A stretch of DNA of 64,000 bases from UBA6054 sp963975575 (GCA_963975575.1 CAXBHL010000001.1:682001-746000), one strand, 5' to 3'; positions 42,419 through 52,042 are shown, numbered from the stretch's first letter. Numbers and translations are program-made. Notes: generated from the sequence alone by a model not told the origin.

Positions 42419-44008
42419 ATGAGCACACTCGAACCAGACCAGTCCATCGCAGCCCGGCTGACGGGGCTCGAGCCGGGGGCGCAGCCGCCGGCGCGGCGCG
42501 TCAAGACCGTCGGGGGCACCTACGACGACGGAACGCTCATCGAGGACCCGGGCAAGCGGGCGCCCCTGGTGCTCGGCGACCGATCGTTCGGGGAGGTCAC
42601 CGACATCGTCTGCGGCTACGCCGAGGCGCCGATGCCCAAGCCGTGGCTGGCGCTGTTCACGGTGTTCTCGTCGGTCGCCGCGCTCGGCACGGGCATGATC
42701 CTCTATCTGATCATCACCGGCGTGGGCGTGTGGGGTCTGAACAACCAGGTCGACTGGGCGTGGGACATCACCAACTTCGTGTTCTGGATCGGCATCGGCC
42801 ACGCGGGCACGCTGATCTCCGCGATTCTCTGCCTGCTCAAGCAGAACTGGCGCACGGCGGTGAACCGCTCGGCCGAGGCGATGACCATCTTCGCGGTGGT
42901 GTGCGCGGGCATCTTCCCCGGCGTGCACGTCGGACGCGTGTGGTTCGCGTGGATGCTGTTCCCGATCCCCAACTCCAACGCGATCTGGCCGAACTTCCGC
43001 AGCCCGCTGCTGTGGGACGTGTTCGCGGTCTCGACCTACGCGACGGTCTCCCTGCTGTTCTGGTACATGGGCATGATCCCCGACCTGGCCACGCTGCGTG
43101 ACCGGGCGTACCTGCGTCTTTCCAGGGGGCTTTCCCGCCCGTTCGCGATCCCGATGCCGGTGGGCAACGACATCGTCGTCCCGTTCCTGCCCCGGCCGGA
43201 CACGATCCGGGCCATGGCGTACGGCGTGCTCAGCGTGGGCTGGCGGTTCTCGAGCCGGCACTGGCACCGCTACGAGAAGGCGTACCTGATGCTCGCCGGC
43301 ATCTCCACGCCGCTGGTGCTCAGCGTGCACTCGATCGTGTCGTTCGACTTTGCGACCTCGGTGCTGCCCGGCTGGCACACCACGATCTTCCCGCCCTACT
43401 TCGTCGCTGGCGCGGTGTTCGGCGGCTTCGCGATGGTGCTGCTGCTGCTGATCCCCATCCGCGCGATCCTGCCGAATTTCTCCGACCTGCTCACGCTGCG
43501 TCACCTGGAGAACATGGCCAAGATCATCCTGGTCACCGGCACGATGGTCGGCTTCGCCTACTCGATGGAGTTCTTCATCGCCTGGTACGGCGGCAACCGG
43601 TTCGAGTTCGAGGCCTTCGCCAACAACCGCGTCAACCCGAACGTCGCGCCCTACTGGTGGGCCTACTGGACGATGATCACCTGCAACGTGGTCTCGCCCC
43701 AGTTGTTCTGGATCAGGCGTTTCCGCCAGAGCCCGCTGGTGATCTGGCTGGTCGCGCTGGCCGTGACGGTGGGCATGTGGTTCGAGCGGTTCGTGATCAT
43801 CGTGACCTCGCTGCACCGGGCCTTCATCCCCGGCGAGTGGGGCATGTTCTTCCCCACCTGGGTGGACATCCTCACCTTCGTCGGGTCGTGCGGCATCTTC
43901 CTGACGCTGTTCATGCTGTTCCTCAAGTTCCTGCCTGTGTTCGCGCTGGCCGAAGTCAAGGTCGTCATGCCGCAGGCCCACCCGCACGACCACCACGAGG
44001 AGGAGTGA
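42419..44008 (+). CDS. actC: Alternative Complex III quinol-binding NrfD-like subunit ActC, 529 aa
   Basis: This is a polytopic NrfD/PsrC family protein with about ten membrane helices beginning near residue 75 (LALFTVFSSVAALGTGMILYL). Characteristic segments: FVFWIGIGHAGTLISAILCL, HVGRVWFAWMLFPIPN, MLAGISTPLVLSVHSIVSFDF and MVGFAYSMEFFIAWY. It would bind menaquinol at the membrane and work with ActF. The C-terminus is His-rich (AHPHDHHEEE). It starts 23 bases after actB and precedes actD by 4 bases. Confidence 0.93.
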   Translation: MSTLEPDQSIAARLTGLEPGAQPPARRVKTVGGTYDDGTLIEDPGKRAPLVLGDRSFGEVTDIVCGYAEAPMPKPWLALFTVFSSVAALGTGMILYLIITGVGVWGLNNQVDWAWDITNFVFWIGIGHAGTLISAILCLLKQNWRTAVNRSAEAMTIFAVVCAGIFPGVHVGRVWFAWMLFPIPNSNAIWPNFRSPLLWDVFAVSTYATVSLLFWYMGMIPDLATLRDRAYLRLSRGLSRPFAIPMPVGNDIVVPFLPRPDTIRAMAYGVLSVGWRFSSRHWHRYEKAYLMLAGISTPLVLSVHSIVSFDFATSVLPGWHTTIFPPYFVAGAVFGGFAMVLLLLIPIRAILPNFSDLLTLRHLENMAKIILVTGTMVGFAYSMEFFIAWYGGNRFEFEAFANNRVNPNVAPYWWAYWTMITCNVVSPQLFWIRRFRQSPLVIWLVALAVTVGMWFERFVIIVTSLHRAFIPGEWGMFFPTWVDILTFVGSCGIFLTLFMLFLKFLPVFALAEVKVVMPQAHPHDHHEEE

Positions 44009-44011
44009 CCC

Positions 44012-44638
44012 GTGAGCGCGATCAACACCATCAAGTCGGCCGCGTCGGACTACTTCCCCATGTTCGTGCGCAAGCCCGCGCCCCGGTTCGTTTCCGAATC
44101 GGGCAACCGGGTGTACGGCATCGTGGCCGAGTTCTCCGAGACGCCCCGGGTCTACCACGCGGCGGAGATGATCCGCGACGCGGGCTACTCCAGGTGGGAC
44201 GTCCACTCGCCCTTCCCCGTCCACGGGATGGAAAAGGCGATGGGCATCAAGAGCACCAAGCTGCCGCTGATCGCGATGGGGGCCGCCGTCACGGGCGTGC
44301 TCTTCGCCATGCTGCTGCAGTGGGGCACCTCGGCGTACCTGTACCCCATGGTGGTGCAGGGCAAGCCGTACGGCGCGTGGGAACCGTTCATGCCGATCAT
44401 CTTCGAGCTGGGCGTGCTCTTCACCGCGTTCGCGTGCCTGCTGGGCATGATGGCGCTCAACGGGCTGCCGCGGTTCCACCACCCGCTGTTCGGGCACGAT
44501 CGTTTCTACCGCGTCAGCAACGACCGGTTCATGATCGCGATCGAGGCGGACGACCCGAGCTTTGACCCCAAGAAGACCCGGGCCCTGCTCGAGAAGGCCG
44601 GCGGGACCGACATCACCATTATCGAAGAACAGGACTGA
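44012..44638 (+). CDS. actD: Alternative Complex III membrane subunit ActD (DUF3341), 208 aa
   Basis: DUF3341 pattern: a soluble N-terminal part (VYGIVAEFSETPRVYHAAEMIRDAGYSRWDVHSPFPVHGMEKAMG, given as two blocks around AAEM), two membrane helices near 85-105 and 125-148, and a short C-terminal domain (FHHPLFGHDRFYRVSNDRF). GTG 44012 is 4 bases after actC. It is a small structural subunit of the complex. Confidence 0.92.
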   Translation: MSAINTIKSAASDYFPMFVRKPAPRFVSESGNRVYGIVAEFSETPRVYHAAEMIRDAGYSRWDVHSPFPVHGMEKAMGIKSTKLPLIAMGAAVTGVLFAMLLQWGTSAYLYPMVVQGKPYGAWEPFMPIIFELGVLFTAFACLLGMMALNGLPRFHHPLFGHDRFYRVSNDRFMIAIEADDPSFDPKKTRALLEKAGGTDITIIEEQD

Positions 44639-44693
44639 GCGTCCCGCGGCCGACCGGCCCGGACACCTGCCCCGAGCGGGCGAGGATTGCAAG

Positions 44694-45497
44694 ATGACCA
44701 CCAACAATGCCAGCACGCGACGCCACGCCGCCCGGACACGCGCGGGCGCGATCGCGCTGATCGCCGGCCTCGCCGCGATGGCGGCCCTGACGGGCTGCCG
44801 GGGGGACCGGACGGACAAGCCCCCGCGTCAGTTCTTTCCGGACATGGACGAGCAGCCCAAGGTCCTGCCCCAGACCGCGACGAACTTCTACGAGGACGGC
44901 CGGTCGGACCGCTCGCTCGTCGCGCGGACGGTGCCCTTCGGCGCCACCCCGCACGACCCGAACGTGACCGCCGAGGCCGACTGGGCCGGCGACATCCGCG
45001 CCGACCGCGACCGCATGCTCGGCACCGACCCGGTCATGTACCTGGGCATCATGCCCGGCTCGACCGTCGAGGAGCCCGTCTACGCCGACTACATGCCCGT
45101 CGAGGTCACCCGCGACCTGATCCTCCGCGGCCAGGAGCGGTTCGACATCTACTGCTCCGCCTGCCACGGCTACACCGGCGTCGGCGGCAAGGACGAGGGC
45201 GCGGGCACCGTCGGCAAGCTGTGGAGCTACGCCCCGGCGAACCTCAACGCCGAGCTGTATCGCGACCGTTCCACCTATCAGGGCAAGGACGGCTATCTGT
45301 ACAAGATCATCCGCCGGGGTCTGCAGAACCCGGACGGGACCTACCGGATGCCCGCCTACGGCCACGCGGTCAACGAGGCGGACGCCTGGGCGATCGTCGC
45401 CTACATCCGCACCCTCCAGGCGGCGCACGGCGTGAAGTTTGACCAGCTCGACCCGGCCGACCAGGCCCGCCTGAGCCCGAGGGGAGGCACCCAGTGA
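44694..45497 (+). CDS. actE: Alternative Complex III monoheme cytochrome c, ActE, 267 aa
   Basis: The signal ends in a lipobox (ALTGC near residue 36), so the protein is a lipid-anchored cytochrome. Heme site CSACH is followed by GYTGVGGKDEGAG, and YRMPAYGHAVNEADAWAIVAYI supplies the axial Met and the terminal helix. ATG 44694 is chosen because it gives a normal lipoprotein signal; the frame is open further upstream. The stop overlaps the actF start (GTGA). Confidence 0.93.
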   Translation: MTTNNASTRRHAARTRAGAIALIAGLAAMAALTGCRGDRTDKPPRQFFPDMDEQPKVLPQTATNFYEDGRSDRSLVARTVPFGATPHDPNVTAEADWAGDIRADRDRMLGTDPVMYLGIMPGSTVEEPVYADYMPVEVTRDLILRGQERFDIYCSACHGYTGVGGKDEGAGTVGKLWSYAPANLNAELYRDRSTYQGKDGYLYKIIRRGLQNPDGTYRMPAYGHAVNEADAWAIVAYIRTLQAAHGVKFDQLDPADQARLSPRGGTQ

Positions 45498-46813
45498 CCC
45501 GGATCGCCGCGAACCACCCCGCCCCCGCCGAGACCGCGCTCACCGATGCCGCGTGGCAGCACCGGCTGGCCAAGATCGCCGCCGACCCGCGGATGACCGA
45601 GGACAACATCTGGTCCCGCGGCGCCGTGGGCAAGTTCGGCATCCCGCTGCTGCTCGTCGGCCTGGCGGGGCTCCTGCTGACCGTGATCGGCGCGTTCTCG
45701 ATGAACCTGCGCCACGCCCTGGCCGCGTACGAGGTCGGCGTGTTCACCGCGCTGGCCATGTCGCTGGGCTGCCTGTTCTTCCTGCTGGTGTTCCACTCGC
45801 TTAACGCGGGCTGGGTCATCACCTGCCGCCGCATCTTCGAGCACGGCGCGGCCCTGCTGCCCTTCTGCTGGCTTTCGCTGCTGCCGATCGTGATCATCGA
45901 GCTGGCCAACGGCGGCGTCCTGCTCGACTGGATCGCCGGCACCCACGGCGACTACCTGCTCGAGAAGAAAGAGGCCTACCTCAACCCGACCTTTTTCGTG
46001 GTCCGCGTGCTGATCTACGGGGCCGTCTGGTCGTTCCTCGGCTGGCGGTTCGCGTCGCTGAGCCGCCGGGCCGACGAGACCGGTGACCGGTCCCTGGGTC
46101 GCAAGGCCCGGTTCACCGCGGGCTGGGGCATCCTGCTGTTTGCGCTGACCACCGCGTTCGCGGCCTTCGACTTCCTGATGAGCCTGGACTACCGCTTCTT
46201 CTCCACCATGTGGGGCGTCCACTTCTTCGCGAGCTGCGCGCTGTCGTCGGTGTGCGTCGTGATCCTGGTCCTGGCGGTGCTCCGCTTCCGCGGCAAGCTC
46301 ACCGGGCTGGTCACCGACGAGCACTTCCACGATCTGGGCAAGCTCGTCTTCGCCTTCACCGTCTTCTGGGCCTACGTCTCGTTCAGCCAGTACTTCCTGA
46401 TCTGGTACTCGAACATCCCCGAGGAGACCGCCTGGTTCGTTTACCGCAAGTCCGAGGGCTGGCACTGGCTCTTCGTGACCCTGGCGGTCGGGCACTTCAT
46501 CGTGCCCTTCCTTCTGGTGGGCTGGCGAGCGGTCAAGCGCAACACCCTGCTCCTGGGCGCCGTCGCCCTGTACATGATCCTGATGACCGTCGCGGACATG
46601 GTCTGGATCATCCGCCCGATGGTCTACGTCCCGGCGGCGGTGGGCGGCGACGCCAACCCCGGGCTGGGCGGGATCTGGCTCGACGCCGTCGGCGTGGTGG
46701 GGGTGCTGGGCGTCTGGGCGTGGCTGCTGATCCGCCGGATCGAGTCCGCGCCGCTGCTGCCGACCAAGGACGCGATGCTCCACGAATCCATGGCCCACAA
46801 GAACTACGTGTGA
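45494..46813 (+). CDS. actF: Alternative Complex III second NrfD-like subunit ActF, 439 aa
   Basis: It is a polytopic relative of ActC with about ten helices (VGKFGIPLLLVGLAGLLLTV, GVFTALAMSLGCLFFLLVFH, SLDYRFFSTMWGVHFFASCA, FHDLGKLVFAFTVFWAYVSF and later ones). FSQYFLIWYSNIPEETAWFV is highly conserved in the family. GTG 45494 overlaps actE by 4 bases. A strong hairpin follows the gene (46835-46864). Confidence 0.92.
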   Translation: MTRIAANHPAPAETALTDAAWQHRLAKIAADPRMTEDNIWSRGAVGKFGIPLLLVGLAGLLLTVIGAFSMNLRHALAAYEVGVFTALAMSLGCLFFLLVFHSLNAGWVITCRRIFEHGAALLPFCWLSLLPIVIIELANGGVLLDWIAGTHGDYLLEKKEAYLNPTFFVVRVLIYGAVWSFLGWRFASLSRRADETGDRSLGRKARFTAGWGILLFALTTAFAAFDFLMSLDYRFFSTMWGVHFFASCALSSVCVVILVLAVLRFRGKLTGLVTDEHFHDLGKLVFAFTVFWAYVSFSQYFLIWYSNIPEETAWFVYRKSEGWHWLFVTLAVGHFIVPFLLVGWRAVKRNTLLLGAVALYMILMTVADMVWIIRPMVYVPAAVGGDANPGLGGIWLDAVGVVGVLGVWAWLLIRRIESAPLLPTKDAMLHESMAHKNYV

Positions 46814-46834
46814 GCCGTTTCCGGACCGAACCAT

Positions 46835-46864
46835 CCCTGCCCGGCGGGACACCGCCCGGCAGGG
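46835..46864 (+). other. Strong intercistronic hairpin after actF
   Basis: CCCTGCC-C-GGCGG, loop GACA, CCGCC-C-GGCAGGG: 12 base pairs with one C-C mismatch. No T tract follows, so it is more likely an RNA stability or processing element than a terminator. Confidence 0.5.
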
Positions 46865-46967
46865 CCTGACAACCAAACCGCCCGATCCTCAAGACGGGCC
46901 TGCAACCCGGGGATCCCACCCCGTCGGGCATCCGGCCCGCCGGGGCCGACGAACACGGAGATTGATC

Positions 46968-47381
46968 ATGAGCGACGCTCACGGCCACGACGCCTGGCAC
47001 CAGCACAGCACCGCCGAGGGGATGCCCCAGCACGAGCACGGGGCGCACGCCAGCGCCAAGGCGCTCGGCCTGACCTTCATCACCATGGTGGTCGGCGTGA
47101 TCGTGGTGATCCTCATCCTGATCGCCTACTTCAACTCCTACGTGTCCTCGACCAAGGCCCGCCTGCAGGAAGGCACCGCCATGATGGCCCCGGCCTTCAA
47201 CGCCAAGGTCGCCGCCCGCTCCCAGCTGGATTCGTTCGGCTGGGTGGACCAGTCGGCCGGCACCGTCCGCGTCCCGCTGCCCAACGCCATCGACCGCGTG
47301 GTCGATGAGTACCGCTCCACCGGGGCCAGCTCCCGCACGAACCCGAACCAGGAAACCGCCGAGACCGATGTCCAGGGCTGA
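46968..47381 (+). CDS. Small His-rich membrane protein of the act-cox locus, 137 aa
   Basis: A His-rich N-terminus (about 33 residues with ten His) precedes one membrane helix (GLTFITMVVGVIVVILILIAY) and a periplasmic domain of about 75 residues ending in RVPLPNAIDRVVDEYR. I recognise no named family. His-rich metal binding near a copper-insertion gene suggests a role with ACIII or the oxidase, as inference. ATG 46968 is chosen; a TTG two codons earlier is possible. It overlaps the sco gene by 14 bases. Confidence 0.75.
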   Translation: MSDAHGHDAWHQHSTAEGMPQHEHGAHASAKALGLTFITMVVGVIVVILILIAYFNSYVSSTKARLQEGTAMMAPAFNAKVAARSQLDSFGWVDQSAGTVRVPLPNAIDRVVDEYRSTGASSRTNPNQETAETDVQG

Positions 47382-48321
47382 CCGCCCCATCCCGTTTTCC
47401 TCCGCCCTGCGGGCGATGCTGCTGGCGTGCCTGACGCTGGGCGCGATCGCCGCGCCCGCCCGCGCCCAGCTGATCCTGGAGCGTGAGCAGGTCCGCGAGC
47501 TCGACGGCGTGGACATGGAAGAGCACCTCGGGGCCCAGATCCCCCTTGACGCGACCTTCACCAACGCCGCCGGCGAGACGGCGCCCCTCTCGTCCTACTT
47601 CAACGACGGCAAGCCGGCCATCCTCGTGCTGGTCTACTACGACTGCCCCGTCGTGTGCGACGTCGTACTCGACAAGCTGGTGGCGTCGCTGGTCAAGCTC
47701 GACTACACCCCGGGCGATGAGTACCGCCTGCTGGTGATCAGCTTCGACGAGACCGAGAACAGCACCCAGGCCCTTGGCCAGAAGCTGCGGTTCACCCGGT
47801 CGTTCCCCCGCGCGTCGGACCCGGCCGTTTCCCGGGCCATCGCCTTCCACACCGGCTCAGAAACCGACATCGCCCGCCTGACCGAGGCGGTCGGCTTCAA
47901 GTTCAAGCGCCTGGGCAACGGCGAGTTCTCCCACGCCGCGGGCCTGACCGTGCTCTCCCCGGAGGGCAAGGTCACCCGCTACATCTACGGCTACGACTAC
48001 CCGACCGACCAGATCAAGCTGTCCCTGCTCGACGCCACCGACGGCAAAATCGCCAAGAGCCTCGGCGAGCGGATCATGCACTACTGCTTCCGCTACGACC
48101 CCACCGCGGGGGCCTATTCGCTCGAGGCGATGGCCCTCATGCGTCTGGGCGGTGTCCTGACCGTCATCCTCCTGACCGTCCTGATCGCAGCGCTGCTCAT
48201 CGGCGAGCGTGTGCGTCGGCGAGTCCACTCCCGTGCCCGATCCGACCACGAAACCCCCGGTGAGGACCGCAGGCCGCAGGCCGAGCGCTTCTCACCCAAG
48301 CCCGCGGGGCAGGTGTCCTGA
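47368..48321 (+). CDS. sco: SCO1/SenC copper chaperone for oxidase, 317 aa
   Basis: It delivers copper to the CuA centre of subunit II. It has a signal peptide (ending APARAQ), a thioredoxin fold with the copper site CPVVC (in YYDCPVVCDVV) and the third ligand His in FSHAAGLTVL. Unlike typical SCO1 it has an extra C-terminal membrane helix (GGVLTVILLTVLIAALLIG) and a basic tail, so it is anchored at the C-terminus. ATG 47368 overlaps the preceding gene; its stop overlaps coxB (TGATG). Confidence 0.9.
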   Translation: MSRADRPIPFSSALRAMLLACLTLGAIAAPARAQLILEREQVRELDGVDMEEHLGAQIPLDATFTNAAGETAPLSSYFNDGKPAILVLVYYDCPVVCDVVLDKLVASLVKLDYTPGDEYRLLVISFDETENSTQALGQKLRFTRSFPRASDPAVSRAIAFHTGSETDIARLTEAVGFKFKRLGNGEFSHAAGLTVLSPEGKVTRYIYGYDYPTDQIKLSLLDATDGKIAKSLGERIMHYCFRYDPTAGAYSLEAMALMRLGGVLTVILLTVLIAALLIGERVRRRVHSRARSDHETPGEDRRPQAERFSPKPAGQVS

Positions 48322-49487
48322 TGATTCCGTTTATCGACGAATGGCTCCAGAAGTTCATTTTCAACAGCCGCCCCGGGTCGGACTCCGCCCTGGCGTCGGA
48401 CGCGTTGTTCATGCTGATCTTCTGGTTCTCCACGTTCTTCTTCGTGCTGCTGATGGGGCTGATGGTCTATTGGACCGTCAAGTACCGCCGCCGCCCGGGC
48501 GTGCCCGCGCCGGCCAGCCCGCACCACAACACCCCGCTGGAGATCCTCTGGACGGTCGTGCCCAGCTCGGCCCTGCTGGTGATCTTCCTGCTGGGTTTCT
48601 GGGGCTACATGTCCAAGATGGTCCCGGCTGCGGGCGCCCTCGAACTCAAGGTGGACGGGTTCAAGTGGGGATGGAACGTCACCTACCCGAGCGGCGTGAC
48701 GAGCGCCGAGACGATGCCCATCTCGGACGAGGCCAAGGCCTACCCCGTCTTCTACGTTCCAGAAAACACGCCAGTGTCCCTGCGCATGTCCTCCCGGGAC
48801 GTCATCCACGCCTTCTGGATCCCGGACTTCCGGGCCAAGATGGACGTCTATCCCAACCGCTACACCGGCTATACCTTCCACACGCCCAAGCTCGGCGCGA
48901 GCGAGACCGTCACGGACACCTCTGGGAGCGCCGCCGTGGAGATCCCCGGGCGTGACATGATCGTCTACTGCGCCGAGTACTGCGGCGACGACCACTCCCG
49001 CATGGCGGCCACGCTCCGCATCGTCCCGCAGCACATCTACGAGGAAAAACTCCGCTCGTTCGAGTCCACCGGCGACCCGATCAAGGACGGCGAGCGCCTC
49101 CACGCGGTCAACTGCTCAAGCTGCCACTCCGTGGACGGCTCGCCCGGCACCGGACCGACATGGAAGAACCTCTACGGCTACGAGGTCGTCTTCAACGACG
49201 GCACCAGCCTGATCCGCGACGAGAACTACATCCGCGAGTCGATCCTGGTCCCCAACGCCAAGGTCGTCGCGGGCTACGCCGCCAACATGCCCAGCTTCCA
49301 GGGACAGCTCAACCAAGAGCAGCTCGAGTGGATTTACGCCTACATGCGGAGCCTCTCCGACCGCGGCGGCAACCCCGCGGGCGAGGCCACCGAGGGCGAC
49401 GCCGTGACCGACGAGACGGGCGACGCCGAGACAGACACGAACACCGCACCGGAGCCGTCCCAGAACCCCGACGGAGGTGAGTCATGA
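48321..49487 (+). CDS. coxB: caa3 oxidase subunit II with fused cytochrome c, 388 aa
   Basis: Two N-terminal membrane helices (about 28-48 and 72-95) precede the cupredoxin domain with CuA site YCAEYCGDDHSRM (CxExC...H..M). A cytochrome c domain follows: heme site CSSCH and axial Met in NMPSFQGQLNQEQLEWIYAYM. This fusion defines a caa3-type oxidase. A low-complexity acidic tail of about 40 residues ends the protein. It overlaps sco and coxA by one and four bases. Confidence 0.95.
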   Translation: MIPFIDEWLQKFIFNSRPGSDSALASDALFMLIFWFSTFFFVLLMGLMVYWTVKYRRRPGVPAPASPHHNTPLEILWTVVPSSALLVIFLLGFWGYMSKMVPAAGALELKVDGFKWGWNVTYPSGVTSAETMPISDEAKAYPVFYVPENTPVSLRMSSRDVIHAFWIPDFRAKMDVYPNRYTGYTFHTPKLGASETVTDTSGSAAVEIPGRDMIVYCAEYCGDDHSRMAATLRIVPQHIYEEKLRSFESTGDPIKDGERLHAVNCSSCHSVDGSPGTGPTWKNLYGYEVVFNDGTSLIRDENYIRESILVPNAKVVAGYAANMPSFQGQLNQEQLEWIYAYMRSLSDRGGNPAGEATEGDAVTDETGDAETDTNTAPEPSQNPDGGES

Positions 49488-51244
49488 GTACCGCTGACAC
49501 GACAGTTACCCTCCCCCACGGAGGCCACGAGGGCTCGTACCTCGACGGTCCCCCAAGCATCATGGGCCGGATCTGGCAATGGGCCAGCACCGTCGATCAC
49601 AAGAAGATCAGCGTGATGTACCTCTTCGCCATCCTGTTCATGTTCTTCCTGGGCGGCGTGGCGGCCCTGGCCGTGCGCCTCGAGCTGCTCGACCCCGTCC
49701 GCGAGGTGACCAACGCGGCCGGCCAGACCGTGCAGACCGGCCACATTCTCCAGAGCCTGCTGGGCGCCACCGAGATGTCCGGCAACGAGATCTATAACCG
49801 CGCCTTCACCCTGCACGGCGCGATCATGGTCTTCATGTTCATCGTGCCCTCCGTCCCCGCCTCGCTGGGCAACTTCTTCCTGCCCATCATGCTCGGCGCC
49901 AAGGACGTGGCCTTCCCCCGGCTCAACCTGCTCAGCTGGTACATCTACGTCATCGGCTCGATCTTCGGCATCGCCTCGATCGCCATCGGTGGCGTGGACA
50001 CCGGCTGGACGTTCTACACGCCGTATTCGCTGACCACCGACGCCGACCACTGGCGCGTGGTGCTCATGGTCATGGCCGCGTTCGTGCTGGGTTTCTCGTC
50101 CATCCTGACCGGCATGAACTTCATCGTCACGGTGCACAAGCTCCGCGCCCCGGGCATGGGCTGGTTCGACATGCCCCTGTTCATCTGGGCCATCTACGCC
50201 ACCAGCATCATCCAGGTGCTCGCCACGCCCGTCATCGGCATCACGCTGCTGCTGCTCATCTTCGAGCGCATCTTCAAGATCGGAATCTTCGACCCCGCCA
50301 TGGGCGGCGACCCGGTTCTCTACCAGCACTTCTTCTGGTTCTACTCCCACCCCGTGGTCTACGTGATGATCCTGCCCGCCATGGGCATCATCTCCGAGAT
50401 GCTCTCGGTCCACACCCGCAAGCACATCTTCGGCTACCGCGCCATCGCCTTCTCCTCGCTGGGCATCGCCGCGGTGTCCTTCCTCGTGTGGGGCCACCAC
50501 ATGTTCACCGCCATGGGTGAGCTGGCCGCCATGCTCTTCTCCGCCCTGACCTTCCTGGTCGCCATCCCGACCGCCATCAAGGTGTTCAACTGGATCGCCA
50601 CCCTCTACAAGGGCTCGATCGCCATCAACACCCCGATGTGCTACACCCTGTCCTTCCTCTTCCTGTTCTCCATCGGCGGGCTGACCGGCCTGCCCCTGGG
50701 CGCCCTGGCCACCGACCTGCACCTGCACGACTCCTACTTCGTCGTCGCCCACTTCCACTACGTCATGATGGGCGGCACCGTCATCGCCTTCGTCGGCGGC
50801 ATCCACCACTGGTGGCCCAAGATGTTCGGGCGCATGTACAACGAGAAGTGGGGCATCATCGGGTGCGCCATCGTCTTCATCGGATTCAACATCACCTTCT
50901 TCACCCAGTTCATCCTCGGCACCCGCGGCATGCCCCGGCGCTACGCCAGCTACGTCGACGAGTTCCAGACCCTCCACGTCATCTCGACCGTGGGCTCGTG
51001 GCTGCTGCTCGTCGGCTTCCTCATCCACTTCTTCAACTTCGTCTACTCGCTCATCGCCGGCCCCAAGGCCCCCCCGAACCCCTGGGGCGGCCTGACGCTC
51101 GAGTGGGAGACCGAGTCACCCCCCATCGAGCACAACTTCCACCACGAGCCGATCGTCAAGCACGGCCCGTACGACTTCGACACCGTGGTGCCCCCGCACT
51201 GCGACCCGAAGGACTTCCCCCTGGCCGAATCCCACAAGGCCTGA
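49484..51244 (+). CDS. coxA: caa3 oxidase subunit I, type A2, 586 aa
   Basis: Heme-copper oxidase catalytic subunit with at least twelve helices. Ligands: low-spin heme His in AFTLHGAIMVF; CuB His in WFYSHPVVYVMILP and WGHHMFTA; heme a3/a His pair in HDSYFVVAHFHYV. The Glu of HPEVY (family A1 proton channel) is absent; YSHPVV marks type A2, as in Rhodothermus and Thermus caa3 enzymes. The C-terminal 60 residues are soluble. It reduces oxygen to water and pumps protons. Confidence 0.96.
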   Translation: MSTADTTVTLPHGGHEGSYLDGPPSIMGRIWQWASTVDHKKISVMYLFAILFMFFLGGVAALAVRLELLDPVREVTNAAGQTVQTGHILQSLLGATEMSGNEIYNRAFTLHGAIMVFMFIVPSVPASLGNFFLPIMLGAKDVAFPRLNLLSWYIYVIGSIFGIASIAIGGVDTGWTFYTPYSLTTDADHWRVVLMVMAAFVLGFSSILTGMNFIVTVHKLRAPGMGWFDMPLFIWAIYATSIIQVLATPVIGITLLLLIFERIFKIGIFDPAMGGDPVLYQHFFWFYSHPVVYVMILPAMGIISEMLSVHTRKHIFGYRAIAFSSLGIAAVSFLVWGHHMFTAMGELAAMLFSALTFLVAIPTAIKVFNWIATLYKGSIAINTPMCYTLSFLFLFSIGGLTGLPLGALATDLHLHDSYFVVAHFHYVMMGGTVIAFVGGIHHWWPKMFGRMYNEKWGIIGCAIVFIGFNITFFTQFILGTRGMPRRYASYVDEFQTLHVISTVGSWLLLVGFLIHFFNFVYSLIAGPKAPPNPWGGLTLEWETESPPIEHNFHHEPIVKHGPYDFDTVVPPHCDPKDFPLAESHKA

Positions 51245-51337
51245 TCGAACCAGCAAGGACCGGCGGGCCGAACACGCCCGCCCGTCCCTTTCCACTGTCC
51301 CCAAAGCCGGGAAACGCACCCGGATCCGGAGTTCGAG

Positions 51338-52042
51338 ATGCAGACCACCCTCGACGCCTACACCACCCCGGCGCCAGAACACATCAAGAACCATCCAAAG
51401 CACTGGCGCAACCGCAAGGCCGGGCACCACTGGCGCACCCACGACGAGGAGTTCGACGCCTCCAAGCTGGGCATGTGGCTCTTCCTGACCACCGAGGTCC
51501 TGCTCTTCGCCGGCATCTTCTGCGGCTACGCCGTCTTCCGCGTGCTCTATCCCGAGGCCTGGGCCAACGGCAGCCACTACCTGGACTGGCGCTTCGGCGG
51601 GGCCAACACCATCATCCTGCTGCTGTCCTCGTGGACGGTCGCCAACGCGGTGCGGTGCGCCCAGCTCAACAACCAGAAGTGGCTCAAGATCAACCTGATC
51701 GTCACCCTGGTCTGCGCCGCCGCCTTCCTCTGGATCAAGCTCCAGTTCGAGTACATCCCCAAGCTCGGCGACGGCAAGGCCCCGGGCACCTTCTTCAGCT
51801 ACCCCTTCGCCCAGTCCACCCACGAGCAGCTCTGGTGGTCGCTCTACTACATGGGCACCGGCATCCACGCCCTGCACGTCGTCATCGGCGGCTCGCTCCT
51901 CGGGTGGGTGCTCTACCGCTCCTGGCGCTACGAGGCCTACGGCCCCACCGAGTACACCATGGTCGAGAACTCCGCCCTGTATTGGCACTTGGTCGACCTC
52001 GTCTGGATCTTCCTCTTCCCCCTGCTCTACCTGATCCACTGA
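51338..52042 (+). CDS. coxC: Cytochrome c oxidase subunit III, 234 aa
   Basis: A five-helix form of subunit III: KLGMWLFLTTEVLLFAGIF (first core helix with the conserved Glu), then helices near 90-108, 114-132, 163-186 and 205-230, with the family motif MGTGIHALHVVIGG. It ends VWIFLFPLLYLIH. It starts 93 bases after coxA. Confidence 0.94.
   Translation: MQTTLDAYTTPAPEHIKNHPKHWRNRKAGHHWRTHDEEFDASKLGMWLFLTTEVLLFAGIFCGYAVFRVLYPEAWANGSHYLDWRFGGANTIILLLSSWTVANAVRCAQLNNQKWLKINLIVTLVCAAAFLWIKLQFEYIPKLGDGKAPGTFFSYPFAQSTHEQLWWSLYYMGTGIHALHVVIGGSLLGWVLYRSWRYEAYGPTEYTMVENSALYWHLVDLVWIFLFPLLYLIH

Noticed and set aside
38743..42519. Very long open frame (1258 codons) antisense to actB
   Set aside because: It mirrors actB across its whole length, is rich in Arg, Gly, His and Val in the way GC-rich shadows are, and has no domain. 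The sense frame has four ferredoxin motifs.
42365..44818. 817-codon frame antisense to actC and actD
   Set aside because: Shadow of the membrane genes; low-complexity composition and no motif.
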